NCBI GenBank assembly: GCA_002314855.1
Contig: DCHQ01000016.1
Coordinates: 1 to 64,000, forward strand
Source: Lachnospiraceae bacterium UBA1748
GTDB lineage: Bacteria > Bacillota > Clostridia > Lachnospirales > Lachnospiraceae
DNA length: 64,000 nt
Direction of reading: 5' to 3'
The notes below the pieces were generated by a model. It made no database searches. It saw only the letters and a program-made list of their open reading frames with translations, and was not told where the DNA came from. Shown in pieces: positions 19,559 to 28,910 of this stretch. Both the position numbers and the translations under genes were made by a program. Every line of letters begins with the position of its first letter. The stretch's first letter is position 1.

Positions 19559-20290
19559 TTAGTCACATTTAGAAGTTAGTACCTCACAATTACTTGGTGC
19601 GCCCTTCATATAATCAGGAAGTATCTCATCTTTGGTTCCATATGCGCTAATCTCTCCACCTGTAAGAACAATAATCTTATCAGCTGTATTAAGTATTCGC
19701 TCCTGATGAGAAATAATAAGAATAGAACCACCGCACTTCTCATGAAGATTCTCAAATACCCTGATAAGGCTCTTGAAACTCCATAAATCAATACCAGCTT
19801 CTGGTTCATCGAATATAGAAAGCTTAGTTCCTCTGGCTATAATCATAGCTATCTCAATACGCTTAAGCTCACCACCTGAAAGAGAAGCATTAACTTCACG
19901 GTTAATATAATCTCTTGCGCATAAACCAACCTCAGAAAGATAGTTACAAGCTTCTGTTGTTGATATTTCCTTGCCTGCTGCAAGTGTTATAAGCTTCTTA
20001 ACAGTGATGCCCTTAAACTTAACAGGCTGCTGGAACGCAAAACTAATACCGTTCTTTGCCCTGTCTGTAATTGATAAATCTGTTATATCCATACCATCAA
20101 AGATAATAGATCCTGATGTTGGTTTAATAATACCTGCAATAATCTTGGCTAATGTTGACTTACCACTACCGTTAGGTCCTGTAATCGCAACAAAGCCATC
20201 ATCTATAGTAAGATTGATATTCTTAAGTATTTCTTTTTCCTGGTTCTTCTCGTCGACAACCTTATAGCCTATGTTTTTAAGCTCTAGCAT
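19559..20290 (-). CDS. sufC: Fe-S assembly ATPase SufC
   Basis: An ABC-type ATPase that drives Fe-S cluster building on SufB. The 243 residues carry Walker A GPNGSGKSTLAKI, the Q-loop AFQQPVKF, signature NASLSGGELKRIEI and Walker B KLSIFDEPEAGID, with the Glu-Ala-Gly variant typical of SufC. It is the first gene of a two-gene operon with the short sufB. GGAGGAGACT precedes the ATG. Confidence 0.93.
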   Translation of the reverse strand: MLELKNIGYKVVDEKNQEKEILKNINLTIDDGFVAITGPNGSGKSTLAKIIAGIIKPTSGSIIFDGMDITDLSITDRAKNGISFAFQQPVKFKGITVKKLITLAAGKEISTTEACNYLSEVGLCARDYINREVNASLSGGELKRIEIAMIIARGTKLSIFDEPEAGIDLWSFKSLIRVFENLHEKCGGSILIISHQERILNTADKIIVLTGGEISAYGTKDEILPDYMKGAPSNCEVLTSKCD

Positions 20291-20339
20291 AGTCTCCTCC
20301 TATCCATGGGGTAATACGCTTGCTACTCCCCGGCTATAT

Positions 20340-20348
20340 ATTATACCA
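20340..20348 (-). promoter_or_regulatory. Predicted extended -10 promoter of sufCB
   Basis: Reverse strand TGGTATAAT fits an extended -10 (TGnTATAAT), about 50 bases before sufC. The -35 is weak. No IscR or Rex site was recognised. Confidence 0.5.
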
Positions 20349-20498
20349 CACTTTGGCTCATATATATAGCGATTCACTATATATTGTACTTATTATTATT
20401 GATGAAATATGTTACCATTTCTTGCTTTTGGGCTTAGAATCTTATGTTAACTAATTGAAATATTATGTAAACTAGCATCTACTATTACTAAAAATCCA

Positions 20499-20533
20499 TA
20501 AAAAAAATGGACGCCGATAAAATCGACGTCCAT
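20499..20533 (-). terminator. Intrinsic terminator after the SEC-C gene
   Basis: Reverse strand ATGGACGTCGAT, TTT loop, ATCGGCGTCCAT (one G-U pair), followed by eight Ts. Confidence 0.9.
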
Positions 20534-20577
20534 AATAAGCATTTATAAATACTGTATATCAGTCAAGAACCAGTTAA

Positions 20578-21081
20578 TTAGTTCTTACCACAGCACTTCT
20601 TATACTTCTTACCGCTTCCACAAGGACATGGATCATTAGGATATACCTTAGCTTCCTTCTTAATAGTACCAGAAGCCTTCTGCTCCTTGTAAAGCTCTTT
20701 CTTCTTGTCTGCATCGAAGATTGAATCCCACTCAGGAAGGTTATATAACCACTCAGCATCAGCTGCAACCATATTCTTGTATAACTTCTCTTTATCAAAA
20801 CCGAGATTAACTGGAGTATCCTCATCCATTGTGTCAATAGGGTTAGACTCTACGAGTGACTCATCGATACCATCGAGGAAAGCTACCATATGCTCAATGC
20901 TAATCTTGTACTTCTCTGCAAGTTCCTTAACTGTACCCTTAACTACTGTATCTGGATCAGCAAGAAGCTGCTGATAAATACCTTTTTCAATTGCAAAATA
21001 AGCATTCCATAACTTCTCAAGCTGCTCACGTGGAAGAGATGAATCGTAGGCTTTATTTCTCCAATCATCTAATAAACTCAT
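20578..21081 (-). CDS. SEC-C motif protein
   Basis: A 167-residue helical, acidic protein ending in a zinc-binding SEC-C motif, [18 protein letters not shown], as at the C-terminus of SecA. Such stand-alone SEC-C proteins may use the motif to contact ribosomes or SecB-like partners; the N-terminal part is not recognised. It has its own promoter, GGAGG ribosome site and terminator, so it is a single-gene unit. Confidence 0.85.
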   Translation of the reverse strand: MSLLDDWRNKAYDSSLPREQLEKLWNAYFAIEKGIYQQLLADPDTVVKGTVKELAEKYKISIEHMVAFLDGIDESLVESNPIDTMDEDTPVNLGFDKEKLYKNMVAADAEWLYNLPEWDSIFDADKKKELYKEQKASGTIKKEAKVYPNDPCPCGSGKKYKKCCGKN

Positions 21082-21114
21082 TATTGAATCCTCCTTATAA
21101 CAATAACTTTCTTA

Positions 21115-21143
21115 ATTATACTAAAATCAGTTAAAATATGCAA
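21115..21143 (-). promoter_or_regulatory. Predicted promoter of the SEC-C gene
   Basis: Reverse strand TTGCAT, 17 bases, TATAAT, about 35 bases before the start codon. Confidence 0.7.
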
Positions 21144-21153
21144 TTAATATATA

Positions 21154-22527
21154 TTATCCGCATACCGCACTTATGGCTTCTCTTACATTATCCACAGGCA
21201 CGTATTTACAGCCCTTAATACCCTTAACGCGCTCATAACACACCTTAGGTATAACAACTGTATCAAAACCAAGCTTAATGGCCTCATTAACGCGCTGTTC
21301 TATCATGTTTACTGCTCTTACCTCTCCGCTTAGTCCTACTTCACCAATCACTAGTGTTTTGGCGCTTATCGGTACATTTAAAAAGCTGGATGCAATTGCC
21401 ATAGCTATACCAAGGTCAACCGCTGGCTCCGATATACGCATACCTCCTGCAATATTTACATACGCATCACAGTTGCCAAGATGAAGGCCATGACGTTTCT
21501 CAAGCACTGCCATAAGCAGGTTCACTCTATTAATATCAGCTCCTGCACTCTGTCTCTTTGGGAATCCAAAATTAGTAGCACATACAAGAGCCTGTATTTC
21601 AAGCAAAATAGGTCTTGTTCCTTCCATAGAACAGGTTGTCACACTTCCTGAAGCATCTCCGGGCTTACCACTAAGCATATACTCCGATGGATTAGCAACC
21701 TCCACAAGACCCTCCTCTCTCATTTCGAAAACTCCAATCTCATTGGTTGAGCCAAATCGATTCTTAACGCCTCGAAGGATTCTGTATGAAGCATGCCTGT
21801 CACCTTCAAAATAAAGCACCGTATCAACCATATGCTCAAGTACTCTAGGTCCAGCTACCATTCCTTCCTTGGTTACGTGTCCTACAATAAAGATACTTAT
21901 ACCAAGATTCTTGGATAACTGAAGCAGTACAGCTGTGGATTCACGCACCTGAGATACGCTTCCTGGTGAACCAGAAACATCCTGATTAAACATGGTTTGA
22001 ATAGAATCGATAATAACTATTTCTGGCTTTTTCTGCTCTAATATACCAGATATTAGTGTTAAATCTGTTTCGCACAAAAGCTCCATATCATTATCAAAAG
22101 ACCCGAGTCTCTCGGCTCTCATTTTAATCTGCTTAAGAGACTCCTCGCCTGATATATATAGTACCTGGTGACCGCTATTAGATAACAATCGACATGTCTG
22201 AAGAAGCAGTGTTGACTTACCAATACCAGGATCACCACCAACAAGGACTAGAGAACCTGGTACAATACCTCCACCAAGAACTCTATCAAGCTCTGTCATA
22301 CCAGAGTTAATACGGTCTGTTTCTTCTATATTTATTTCAGATAGCTTCTTAGCCTCTGCCACCTGGTTACGAGCACCAATCCCTGTAGACTGTGTTTTAG
22401 CAGTACTGACTATCTCCTCTGTCATTGTATTCCAGGCCTTGCAGGCTGGACACTGGCCCATCCATTTTGGTGATTCATAACCACAATCCTTACAGAAAAA
22501 GACCGATTTTACTTTAGCCTTTGCCAT
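21154..22527 (-). CDS. radA: DNA repair protein RadA
   Basis: A RecA-like ATPase that helps process recombination intermediates by branch migration. The 457 residues show the N-terminal four-Cys zinc finger (CKDCG and CPACKAW), Walker A GDPGIGKSTL, the RadA motif KNRFGSTNEIG and a C-terminal Lon-protease-like domain. Length is normal. In Firmicutes radA is often next to clpC, as here with one gene between. Confidence 0.96.
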   Translation of the reverse strand: MAKAKVKSVFFCKDCGYESPKWMGQCPACKAWNTMTEEIVSTAKTQSTGIGARNQVAEAKKLSEINIEETDRINSGMTELDRVLGGGIVPGSLVLVGGDPGIGKSTLLLQTCRLLSNSGHQVLYISGEESLKQIKMRAERLGSFDNDMELLCETDLTLISGILEQKKPEIVIIDSIQTMFNQDVSGSPGSVSQVRESTAVLLQLSKNLGISIFIVGHVTKEGMVAGPRVLEHMVDTVLYFEGDRHASYRILRGVKNRFGSTNEIGVFEMREEGLVEVANPSEYMLSGKPGDASGSVTTCSMEGTRPILLEIQALVCATNFGFPKRQSAGADINRVNLLMAVLEKRHGLHLGNCDAYVNIAGGMRISEPAVDLGIAMAIASSFLNVPISAKTLVIGEVGLSGEVRAVNMIEQRVNEAIKLGFDTVVIPKVCYERVKGIKGCKYVPVDNVREAISAVCG

Positions 22528-22568
22528 ATATTTCCTCTTTTATATTTATTAAAAATATCTTTATACCC

Positions 22569-22604
22569 AAAAATAGCGCCGCTATTAATAATAACGGCGC
22601 CATT
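22569..22604 (-). terminator. Intrinsic terminator after the 136-residue hypothetical gene
   Basis: A 15-base stem, AATAGCGCCGCTATT / AATAACGGCGCCATT with two wobble or mismatch positions, three-base loop, and a T-run on the reverse strand. Confidence 0.85.
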
Positions 22605-22615
22605 ACAACTTACTA

Positions 22616-23026
22616 TTATTTACTTACAACTACAGACACTTCACCATTGCCTTCAAGGTTAACATTGAAGCTAAGCTTTCCGCCAAGGTTTGTTTTTAAC
22701 TTACCAATTGACTCCCCGCCAACTGATACTGTATATTCTGTATCCTCTGCAAGCCCAACTGTGATCTGTGCATCCTGTGGTCCTTCTACTGTAAATGAAA
22801 TACCATCAGCTGTTTCTTCAAACATAGTAACTGCTGTACCAGGTACTGACTCATAAACAAATAAACCATTCTTCTCAAGTCTGGTAATCTCGTTAAATGT
22901 CTTAACCTTTAAAGAATCAGATCCATGAGCAAAATCCTCAAGTTTCTTTTTCTCTGTGAGTGTATAATCTCCAAAGCTAACAGCTCCATTAGCTTCGCTA
23001 CGAATAAGCTCTGTAACAACTGCCAT
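22616..23026 (-). CDS. Conserved-looking hypothetical protein between radA and clpC
   Basis: A 136-residue soluble protein with no signal peptide. The first part is polar (TEKKKLEDFAHGSDSL), and the second half is beta-rich with Val/Gly repeats ending EGNGEVSVVVSK. Similar Clostridia proteins are sometimes labelled endosialidase, but no catalytic residues are visible to me that would justify that. It has a GGAGGAG ribosome site and a terminator, so it is expressed on its own or with clpC read-through. Confidence 0.65.
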   Translation of the reverse strand: MAVVTELIRSEANGAVSFGDYTLTEKKKLEDFAHGSDSLKVKTFNEITRLEKNGLFVYESVPGTAVTMFEETADGISFTVEGPQDAQITVGLAEDTEYTVSVGGESIGKLKTNLGGKLSFNVNLEGNGEVSVVVSK

Positions 23027-23123
23027 TATATGCTCCTCCTTATGTCTACATTACAGATACTATTATTATACTATTTTCCAGCCAATCTGTATGTAAACAA
23101 TAAATGAATTTTTTTGTAAATTA

Positions 23124-25568
23124 TTACTTTTTAGTGAATACAGCCTTGTCATCCTTCACTGACATTGTAATGCTGTCTCCCCTCAAAATATTGCCTTCAA
23201 GAAGCTGAGTTGCAAGTTCATCCTCTATAAAGGTTTGCACTGCACGCTTGAGTGGTCTTGCACCCATCTTAATATTAGTAAATTTCTCTACTATATATTT
23301 CTTTGATGCATTTGGTATTGTAAGCTTAATATCCATTTGCTTCTTACATCTTGATACAAGACTCTTGCAAAGAAGAGTTGTTATACTGCTAAGATTTTCG
23401 CTATTAAGCGCATGGAATACAATAATCTCATCAATACGGTTAATAAATTCTGGCTTGAAGATTCTCTTAACCTCTTCCATAACGCCATCCTTCATAGCCT
23501 TATATTCAAGCTCAGCGCTAGTCTTCTGTACAAAACCAAGCTTCTTAGGATCAACTATTCTATTAGCACCTGCATTGGATGTCATGATAAGAATAGTATT
23601 CTTGAAACTAACCTTACGACCCTTAGAATCAGTAATATGACCATCATCAAATATCTGTAAAAGAATATTGAATACGTCTGGGTGAGCCTTTTCTATTTCA
23701 TCAAAGAGTACTACTGAGTAAGGATGCTTTCTAACCTTTTCTACAAGCTGACCACCTTCATCGTGTCCAACATATCCTGGAGGTGAACCTATCATCTTTG
23801 ATACAGAATGAGCTTCCATATACTCTGTCATATCAACTCTTATAAGCGAATCTTCGCTTCCAAATACAACCTCTGCTAATGCCTTGGAAAGCTCTGTCTT
23901 ACCTACACCAGTAGGTCCAAGGAATAAGAATGATCCAATTGGTCTATTAGGATCCTGGAGTCCTACTCTCTGTCTACGAATGGCTCTAGCCACAGCGCTT
24001 ACAGCTTCTTCCTGACCAATTACTCTCTTGTGAAGTGCTTCTTCAAGTCCAAGTAATCGCTCACTTTCCTTGATAGTAAGCTTCTTAACAGGTATCTTAG
24101 TCCAAAGACTTATAACCTCTGCTATAGCCTCTTCATCAACAACTAGTTCCTGACTTTTGGCCTTCTTCTCGAAGTTGTCGATTTGTCTCTTAAGCTTCTT
24201 CTTAAGCTTATCCTGCTCGCTTCTAATCTCTCCAGCCTGGGCAAAAGCTTCCATAGTGATAGAACGCTCTATCTGTTCCTGCTTCTTCTCTATAAGTGCC
24301 TGAAGCTCACGAATGCTATCAGGTATATGAGTTACGTGAAGCTTAGCTGCTGAAGCAGCTTCATCAATAAGGTCAATAGCCTTATCTGGTAAATGTCTGT
24401 CATTAATATATCTTGCTGCAAGATTAGCTGCTGCCATAAGAGCTTCATCCGTAATAGTTACGTTATGATGCTCCTCGTACTTATGAGCAATACCTCTTAA
24501 GATATCTACTGTCTCTTCAATAGTTGGCTCTTCAACTGTTACAGGCTGGAAACGACGCTCAAGAGCAGCATCCTTTTCAAAATACTTACGGTATTCTTCA
24601 ACCGTAGTAGCACCAATAAGCTGAAGCTCTCCTCTTGCAAGTGATGGCTTTAAAATATTAGAAGCATCAATTGATCCTTCTGCTCCACCTGCACCAACCA
24701 TTGTATGTATTTCATCAAGGAAAAGTATTACATGACCATCATCTATTACTTCCTCAATAACTCGCTTGATTCTCTCTTCGAATTCACCACGATATTTGCT
24801 ACCAGCAACCATACCTGGTAAATCAAGCATAAGTACTCGCATACCCTTCATGCTCTCAGGTACATCACCATTAACAATTCTAGTTGCAATGCCCTCAACT
24901 ATGGCAGACTTACCAACACCTGGCTCGCCTACAAGGCAAGGGTTGTTCTTAGTACGTCTGCTAAGAATCTGGATAATACGCTGTATTTCCTGATTACGTC
25001 CAACTACAGGGTCAAGCTTTCCTGCTTTGGCAAGTTTAGTAAGGTCGCGGCTATACTTATCGAGAGTCGCTGTTTTCTCCTTGCCACCCTTCTTATTTCT
25101 GTGTTCCTGCTGCTCTTCACGAAGCTTCTCTGTCTGACCTATAGCAACCATAATATCGCCATATACCTTGGCAGGGCTGACACCCATAGCCATAATAAGT
25201 CTTACAGCAACGCTTTCCTGTTCACGAAGAATAGCAATTAAAATATGCTCTGTACCTATCTCCTTGCTACCAAAGCCATCTGCAATACGCTCTGCTGACT
25301 CTAACGCACGTCTTGCACGAAGAGAAAAATCTCTTCTCTCCTTAAGTAAAGTCATAGAATCAGGATTGATTGACTCATTAATAAGCTCTGCAATTCTCTC
25401 TTCTTCAACTTTGTTATTTCTAAGTACCTGAGCCGCAACACCAGTATTCTCTTTAAGTAGTCCTAGCAAGATATGCTCAGTACCCACATAAGATGACTTC
25501 ATATTCTTGGAAGCCTTCTCTGCATATACCAAAGCTATCTTGGCCTTATCTGTATAATCCAGACGCAT
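23124..25568 (-). CDS. clpC: ClpC-type Clp ATPase (HSP100)
   Basis: An 814-residue unfoldase that feeds proteins to ClpP. Order: Clp N-domain (two repeats with [10 protein letters not shown] and [10 protein letters not shown]), AAA1 with [13 protein letters not shown] and [13 protein letters not shown], a coiled middle domain rich in Gln/Lys/Glu, AAA2 with [14 protein letters not shown] and [15 protein letters not shown], and the D2 end. Unlike Bacillus, no ctsR, mcsA or mcsB precedes it; the upstream gene is an SH3 protein and no CtsR operator was seen. A 10-bp inverted repeat lies 25 bases before the ATG. Confidence 0.97.
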   Translation of the reverse strand: MRLDYTDKAKIALVYAEKASKNMKSSYVGTEHILLGLLKENTGVAAQVLRNNKVEEERIAELINESINPDSMTLLKERRDFSLRARRALESAERIADGFGSKEIGTEHILIAILREQESVAVRLIMAMGVSPAKVYGDIMVAIGQTEKLREEQQEHRNKKGGKEKTATLDKYSRDLTKLAKAGKLDPVVGRNQEIQRIIQILSRRTKNNPCLVGEPGVGKSAIVEGIATRIVNGDVPESMKGMRVLMLDLPGMVAGSKYRGEFEERIKRVIEEVIDDGHVILFLDEIHTMVGAGGAEGSIDASNILKPSLARGELQLIGATTVEEYRKYFEKDAALERRFQPVTVEEPTIEETVDILRGIAHKYEEHHNVTITDEALMAAANLAARYINDRHLPDKAIDLIDEAASAAKLHVTHIPDSIRELQALIEKKQEQIERSITMEAFAQAGEIRSEQDKLKKKLKRQIDNFEKKAKSQELVVDEEAIAEVISLWTKIPVKKLTIKESERLLGLEEALHKRVIGQEEAVSAVARAIRRQRVGLQDPNRPIGSFLFLGPTGVGKTELSKALAEVVFGSEDSLIRVDMTEYMEAHSVSKMIGSPPGYVGHDEGGQLVEKVRKHPYSVVLFDEIEKAHPDVFNILLQIFDDGHITDSKGRKVSFKNTILIMTSNAGANRIVDPKKLGFVQKTSAELEYKAMKDGVMEEVKRIFKPEFINRIDEIIVFHALNSENLSSITTLLCKSLVSRCKKQMDIKLTIPNASKKYIVEKFTNIKMGARPLKRAVQTFIEDELATQLLEGNILRGDSITMSVKDDKAVFTKK

Positions 25569-25593
25569 CGGATTCTCCTTGTCATAATATTAA

Positions 25594-25622
25594 GCGTGCA
25601 CCAATATAACACTGGTGCACGC
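25594..25622. repeat. Perfect 10-bp inverted repeat before clpC
   Basis: GCGTGCACCA, nine bases, TGGTGCACGC. On the reverse strand it could end the upstream SH3-gene transcript, but only TTAATATT follows, a poor U-run. It may instead be an operator or a leader hairpin of clpC. Confidence 0.6.
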
Positions 25623-25658
25623 ATGATAAAACTTTATTTAATTCTATCAAGATACTGA

Positions 25659-26945
25659 TTAGTTATCGTATCCTGTATAGTCATCCTCATCTCTCATAAC
25701 TCTCTGAGCTGGACGAGCTGTTGGTCTCTGACTCTGCATTGGTCTCTGGCCCTGTACTGGTCTCTGGCCCATTGGTCTCTGACCCTGTACTGGTCTCTGT
25801 CCCATTGATCTCTGGCCCTGTACTGGTCTCTGGCCCATTGGTCTCTGACCCTGTGCTGGTCTCTGTCCCATTGGTCTCTGGCCCTGCATTGGTCTCTGGC
25901 CCTGCATAGGTCTCTGACCCTGTGGTCTCTGAGTAGATGCTGATGCTCTTCTTAATGGACGATCATCGTAATCATCATCTTCATCATCGTCGTCATCGTC
26001 ATCATCATCATCGTCGTCATCATCATCGTCATCATCACGACTAAACTTGCTAAAGAAGCCTTTCTTCTTTCTTGGCTCATCATCGTAGTCGTCATCGTCG
26101 TCATCATCATCATCTTCATCATCGTCATCATCGTAGTCGTCGTCATCATAACTTGAACCACCATTGACAAGCTTAATACCCATAACTGCAGTAGCAATTA
26201 CAAGAACAGCACAGATACCAATTAATATGAATACAAGAGCGTTAGATCCACCCTTCTCACCATTAGATGATACAGAACCAACTACGCTACCTGCCATGAA
26301 TGTTGGATCATAACGAACATATAACTTCTCTGTTGTATCATAGATGTACCAATCACGTGCACCTGTTGGTGACTGAGCATAGAAGATATAATATCTATCA
26401 TTTGTCCATGCTGTAATCTCAACACCGTTAATTCTTACAAATACATTTCTGAAGTTCTCAGGAATAGCACTTGGCTCTCCCTCACCTTCCATTGGAGTGA
26501 ATGAACCATCTCCTACGATTTCATTCTGTCCTTCTGCAGGAGCTTCCGAATCACCGCCTACTTCATCAGGATTATCATCACCTGCTGGCTGTGGGTCAGC
26601 AGCTGCTGGAGCCTGATATGGTGAAAGAAAATCACTTCTGATATATCCATTAATGTCCTTACCTGTTGAATCATCATGATAAGAAATCTGATACCATGTC
26701 TTACCATCTGAGTCATTCTTCTGACCAAGAACATTTACTACCTGTCCTGATTTTGCCTTACCTACTGGATCACCATTAGTGCCAGCATCTGGTCTAACAT
26801 TAACATTGTTGTCATTAACCTGCATCTGTGTGTTTGATCCATTGTCTTCTGCTGCAAATACAACTATAGACATGGCAAAACATAAAACTAATGCAGCTAC
26901 TAAACTTATTGCAAGTCTTAAAGAATTTCTTCCTAGCTTATTCAT
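25659..26945 (-). CDS. Surface SH3 protein with membrane anchor, Asp-rich stretch and QRP-repeat tail
   Basis: A 428-residue protein. Order: signal peptide (about 1-31, ending VVFAAED), bacterial SH3-like domain (about 40-110, with WYQISYHDD), acidic Pro/Glu spacer, a ~50-residue folded part, a membrane helix near 237-258, then two cytoplasmic poly-Asp runs split by EPRKKKGFFSKFSR, and a tail of about a dozen GQRPM/GQRPVQ repeats. The SH3 part should bind wall peptides; the tail may gather cations or nucleic acid (inference). It lies between purD and clpC on the same strand. Confidence 0.75.
   Translation of the reverse strand: MNKLGRNSLRLAISLVAALVLCFAMSIVVFAAEDNGSNTQMQVNDNNVNVRPDAGTNGDPVGKAKSGQVVNVLGQKNDSDGKTWYQISYHDDSTGKDINGYIRSDFLSPYQAPAAADPQPAGDDNPDEVGGDSEAPAEGQNEIVGDGSFTPMEGEGEPSAIPENFRNVFVRINGVEITAWTNDRYYIFYAQSPTGARDWYIYDTTEKLYVRYDPTFMAGSVVGSVSSNGEKGGSNALVFILIGICAVLVIATAVMGIKLVNGGSSYDDDDYDDDDDEDDDDDDDDDYDDEPRKKKGFFSKFSRDDDDDDDDDDDDDDDDDDEDDDYDDRPLRRASASTQRPQGQRPMQGQRPMQGQRPMGQRPAQGQRPMGQRPVQGQRSMGQRPVQGQRPMGQRPVQGQRPMQSQRPTARPAQRVMRDEDDYTGYDN
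25720..25935. repeat. Tandem coding repeats (15- and 18-base units)
   Basis: Repeats of the type GGTCTCTGGCCCTGTACT and GGTCTCTGGCCCATT encode the GQRPVQ and GQRPM units read from the reverse strand. Near-identity at the DNA level suggests recent expansion. Confidence 0.9.
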
Positions 26946-27000
26946 TTCCCTTTACCTCTCTTTAATTACAAACGCAATAGAACTATTATAACAAAAATAC

Positions 27001-28275
27001 TTACGCTTCATCAATAGCTTTTCCGATATCATTTCTCATGTACTTATTGTCAAATGATATCCATTTTGTAGCTTCATAAGCCTTAGCTCTAGCTTCCTTT
27101 AAATCAGCGCCCGTTGCTGTAATGCCGAGAACTCGTCCACCATTTGTAACGATGTTACCATCAGACATCTTAGTTCCTGCATGGAAGCAGAAGTAATCAT
27201 CCTTGTTATCAAAAGCTTCAAATCCTGTGATAGGATAGCCTTTTTCATAGCTAAGTGGGTAGCCTTTGCTGGCAAGTACCACACATACTGCTGCGTTATC
27301 TTCAAACTGAAGATCTATTTTATCTAAAGTTCCGTTAACACATGCTTCAAATACATCCATAATGTCATTCTTCATTCTTGGAAGTACTACCTGTGTTTCA
27401 GGATCTCCAAATCGTGCATTAAATTCAAGAACCTTTGGTCCATCGGCTGTTAACATGAGTCCGAAGAAGATAACTCCTTTGAAAGTTCTTCCTTCACTGG
27501 CCATAGCATCAACTGTCTTCTGATAGATATTAGCCTGACAGAACTCATCAACCTCTTTTGTATAAAATGGGCTAGGTGAGAATGTTCCCATACCACCTGT
27601 ATTAAGTCCCTGATCACCATCCATAGCTCTCTTATGATCCTGAGCTGATGTCATAGTCTTGATTGTCTTACCATCGCAGAATGAAAGAACTGAAACCTCA
27701 CGTCCTGTCATAAACTCTTCGATAACCATCATGTTACCAGCTGAGCCGAACTGCTTATCAAGCATGATAGACTTAACACCCTCTAATGCTTCTTCCTTAG
27801 TGTTACATATAAGTACACCCTTACCAAGTGCAAGACCATCAGCCTTAAGAACGATAGGGAACTTAGCCTTAGTATTAAGATACTCAATGGCTGCATCACT
27901 ATTATCAAAGTTCTCATACTGAGCTGTTGGAATATCGTACTTCTTCATAAGGTCTTTACTAAAAGCCTTACTTCCTTCCAAAATTGCTGCTGCCTTATTA
28001 GGACCAAATGTTGGGATTCCAGCTGCTTCAAAAGCATCAACAATACCACCTACTAATGGATCATCAGGACCAACAATAACAAAATCAATTGCATTGTCCT
28101 TGGCAAACTTAACCTGTGCCTCAAAATCCATAACACTGATTGGTGCACACTCTGCAACACTGCTAATACCTGCATTACCAGGTGCACAAAACAGCTTGTC
28201 TACGCGCTTGCTTTTACTAACGGCTGTGCAGATAGCATGTTCTCTTCCGCCACCGCCTACTACTAAAACCTTCAT
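27001..28275 (-). CDS. purD: Phosphoribosylamine-glycine ligase
   Basis: It joins glycine to phosphoribosylamine in purine synthesis, using ATP. The 424 residues match the ATP-grasp family: VVGGGGREHAI at the N-terminus, KADGLALGKGV, and NARFGDPETQVVLPR near the active site. It is the last purine gene of the cluster, about 40 bases after purN. Confidence 0.97.
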   Translation of the reverse strand: MKVLVVGGGGREHAICTAVSKSKRVDKLFCAPGNAGISSVAECAPISVMDFEAQVKFAKDNAIDFVIVGPDDPLVGGIVDAFEAAGIPTFGPNKAAAILEGSKAFSKDLMKKYDIPTAQYENFDNSDAAIEYLNTKAKFPIVLKADGLALGKGVLICNTKEEALEGVKSIMLDKQFGSAGNMMVIEEFMTGREVSVLSFCDGKTIKTMTSAQDHKRAMDGDQGLNTGGMGTFSPSPFYTKEVDEFCQANIYQKTVDAMASEGRTFKGVIFFGLMLTADGPKVLEFNARFGDPETQVVLPRMKNDIMDVFEACVNGTLDKIDLQFEDNAAVCVVLASKGYPLSYEKGYPITGFEAFDNKDDYFCFHAGTKMSDGNIVTNGGRVLGITATGADLKEARAKAYEATKWISFDNKYMRNDIGKAIDEA

Positions 28276-28316
28276 GCGTCTTCCTTTCTCTTACTATTAT
28301 CAAGTAGATACTTATT

Positions 28317-28910
28317 TTATAATTCGTTGTTCGCAATCATATCGATAGCCTGTGGTAATATTATCCACTCAGCCTGCTCCATAACTCTTTGCTGGAGCTG
28401 CTTAGGAGTATCGCCCTTCTCAACATTAACTGCCTTCTGTAATATGATTGGGCCTGTATCAGTACCTTCATCTACAAAATGCACTGTTGCGCCAGTAACC
28501 TTAACTCCACGCTCAAGGGCTTTCTCATGAACCTTAAGTCCATAATATCCTGTACCACAAAATGATGGAATCAGTGATGGATGGATATTAATAATCTTTC
28601 CTCTATACTGCTCAATCATTGCAGGAGGTATAACCACAAGGAATCCTGCAAGTACTATAAGATCAGGATTAATTTCATTAACCTTATCAAGGAATGCCTT
28701 GTTAAAAGCTTCTCTTGTCTCATAGCTCTTAGGAGATACACATGCTGCATCGATACCAGCATTCTTTGCTCTCTCTAATGCAAATGCTCCTTCATTGTTA
28801 CTAATAACACATTTAATCTTAGTGTTACGAATCTTTCCTTCATTAATGGCATCAATAATTGCCTGAAGATTAGTTCCACCACCTGATACACATACCAGAA
28901 TATTTAGCAT
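28317..28910 (-). CDS. purN: Phosphoribosylglycinamide formyltransferase (formyl-THF type)
   Basis: It transfers a formyl group from 10-formyltetrahydrofolate to GAR. The 197 residues show the phosphate loop VSGGGTNLQAIID, the active-site area AGFLVVIPPAMI, INIHPSLIPSF with the catalytic His, and FVDEGTDTGPII. It overlaps the end of purM by 7 bases, so translation is coupled. Confidence 0.97.
   Translation of the reverse strand: MLNILVCVSGGGTNLQAIIDAINEGKIRNTKIKCVISNNEGAFALERAKNAGIDAACVSPKSYETREAFNKAFLDKVNEINPDLIVLAGFLVVIPPAMIEQYRGKIINIHPSLIPSFCGTGYYGLKVHEKALERGVKVTGATVHFVDEGTDTGPIILQKAVNVEKGDTPKQLQQRVMEQAEWIILPQAIDMIANNEL

Noticed and set aside
23027..23123. Terminator after clpC
   Set aside because: The T-rich stretch has no convincing stem before it.
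25721..25909. Forward open frame of VSGP-type repeats opposite the QRP-repeat tail
   Set aside because: Shadow of the repeat tail on the other strand.
25720..25935. Short regular repeats that could suggest a CRISPR array
   Set aside because: Units of 15-18 bases are contiguous and coding, without spacers. The 45-bp repeats near 42.7 kb are likewise coding. No cas genes are present.
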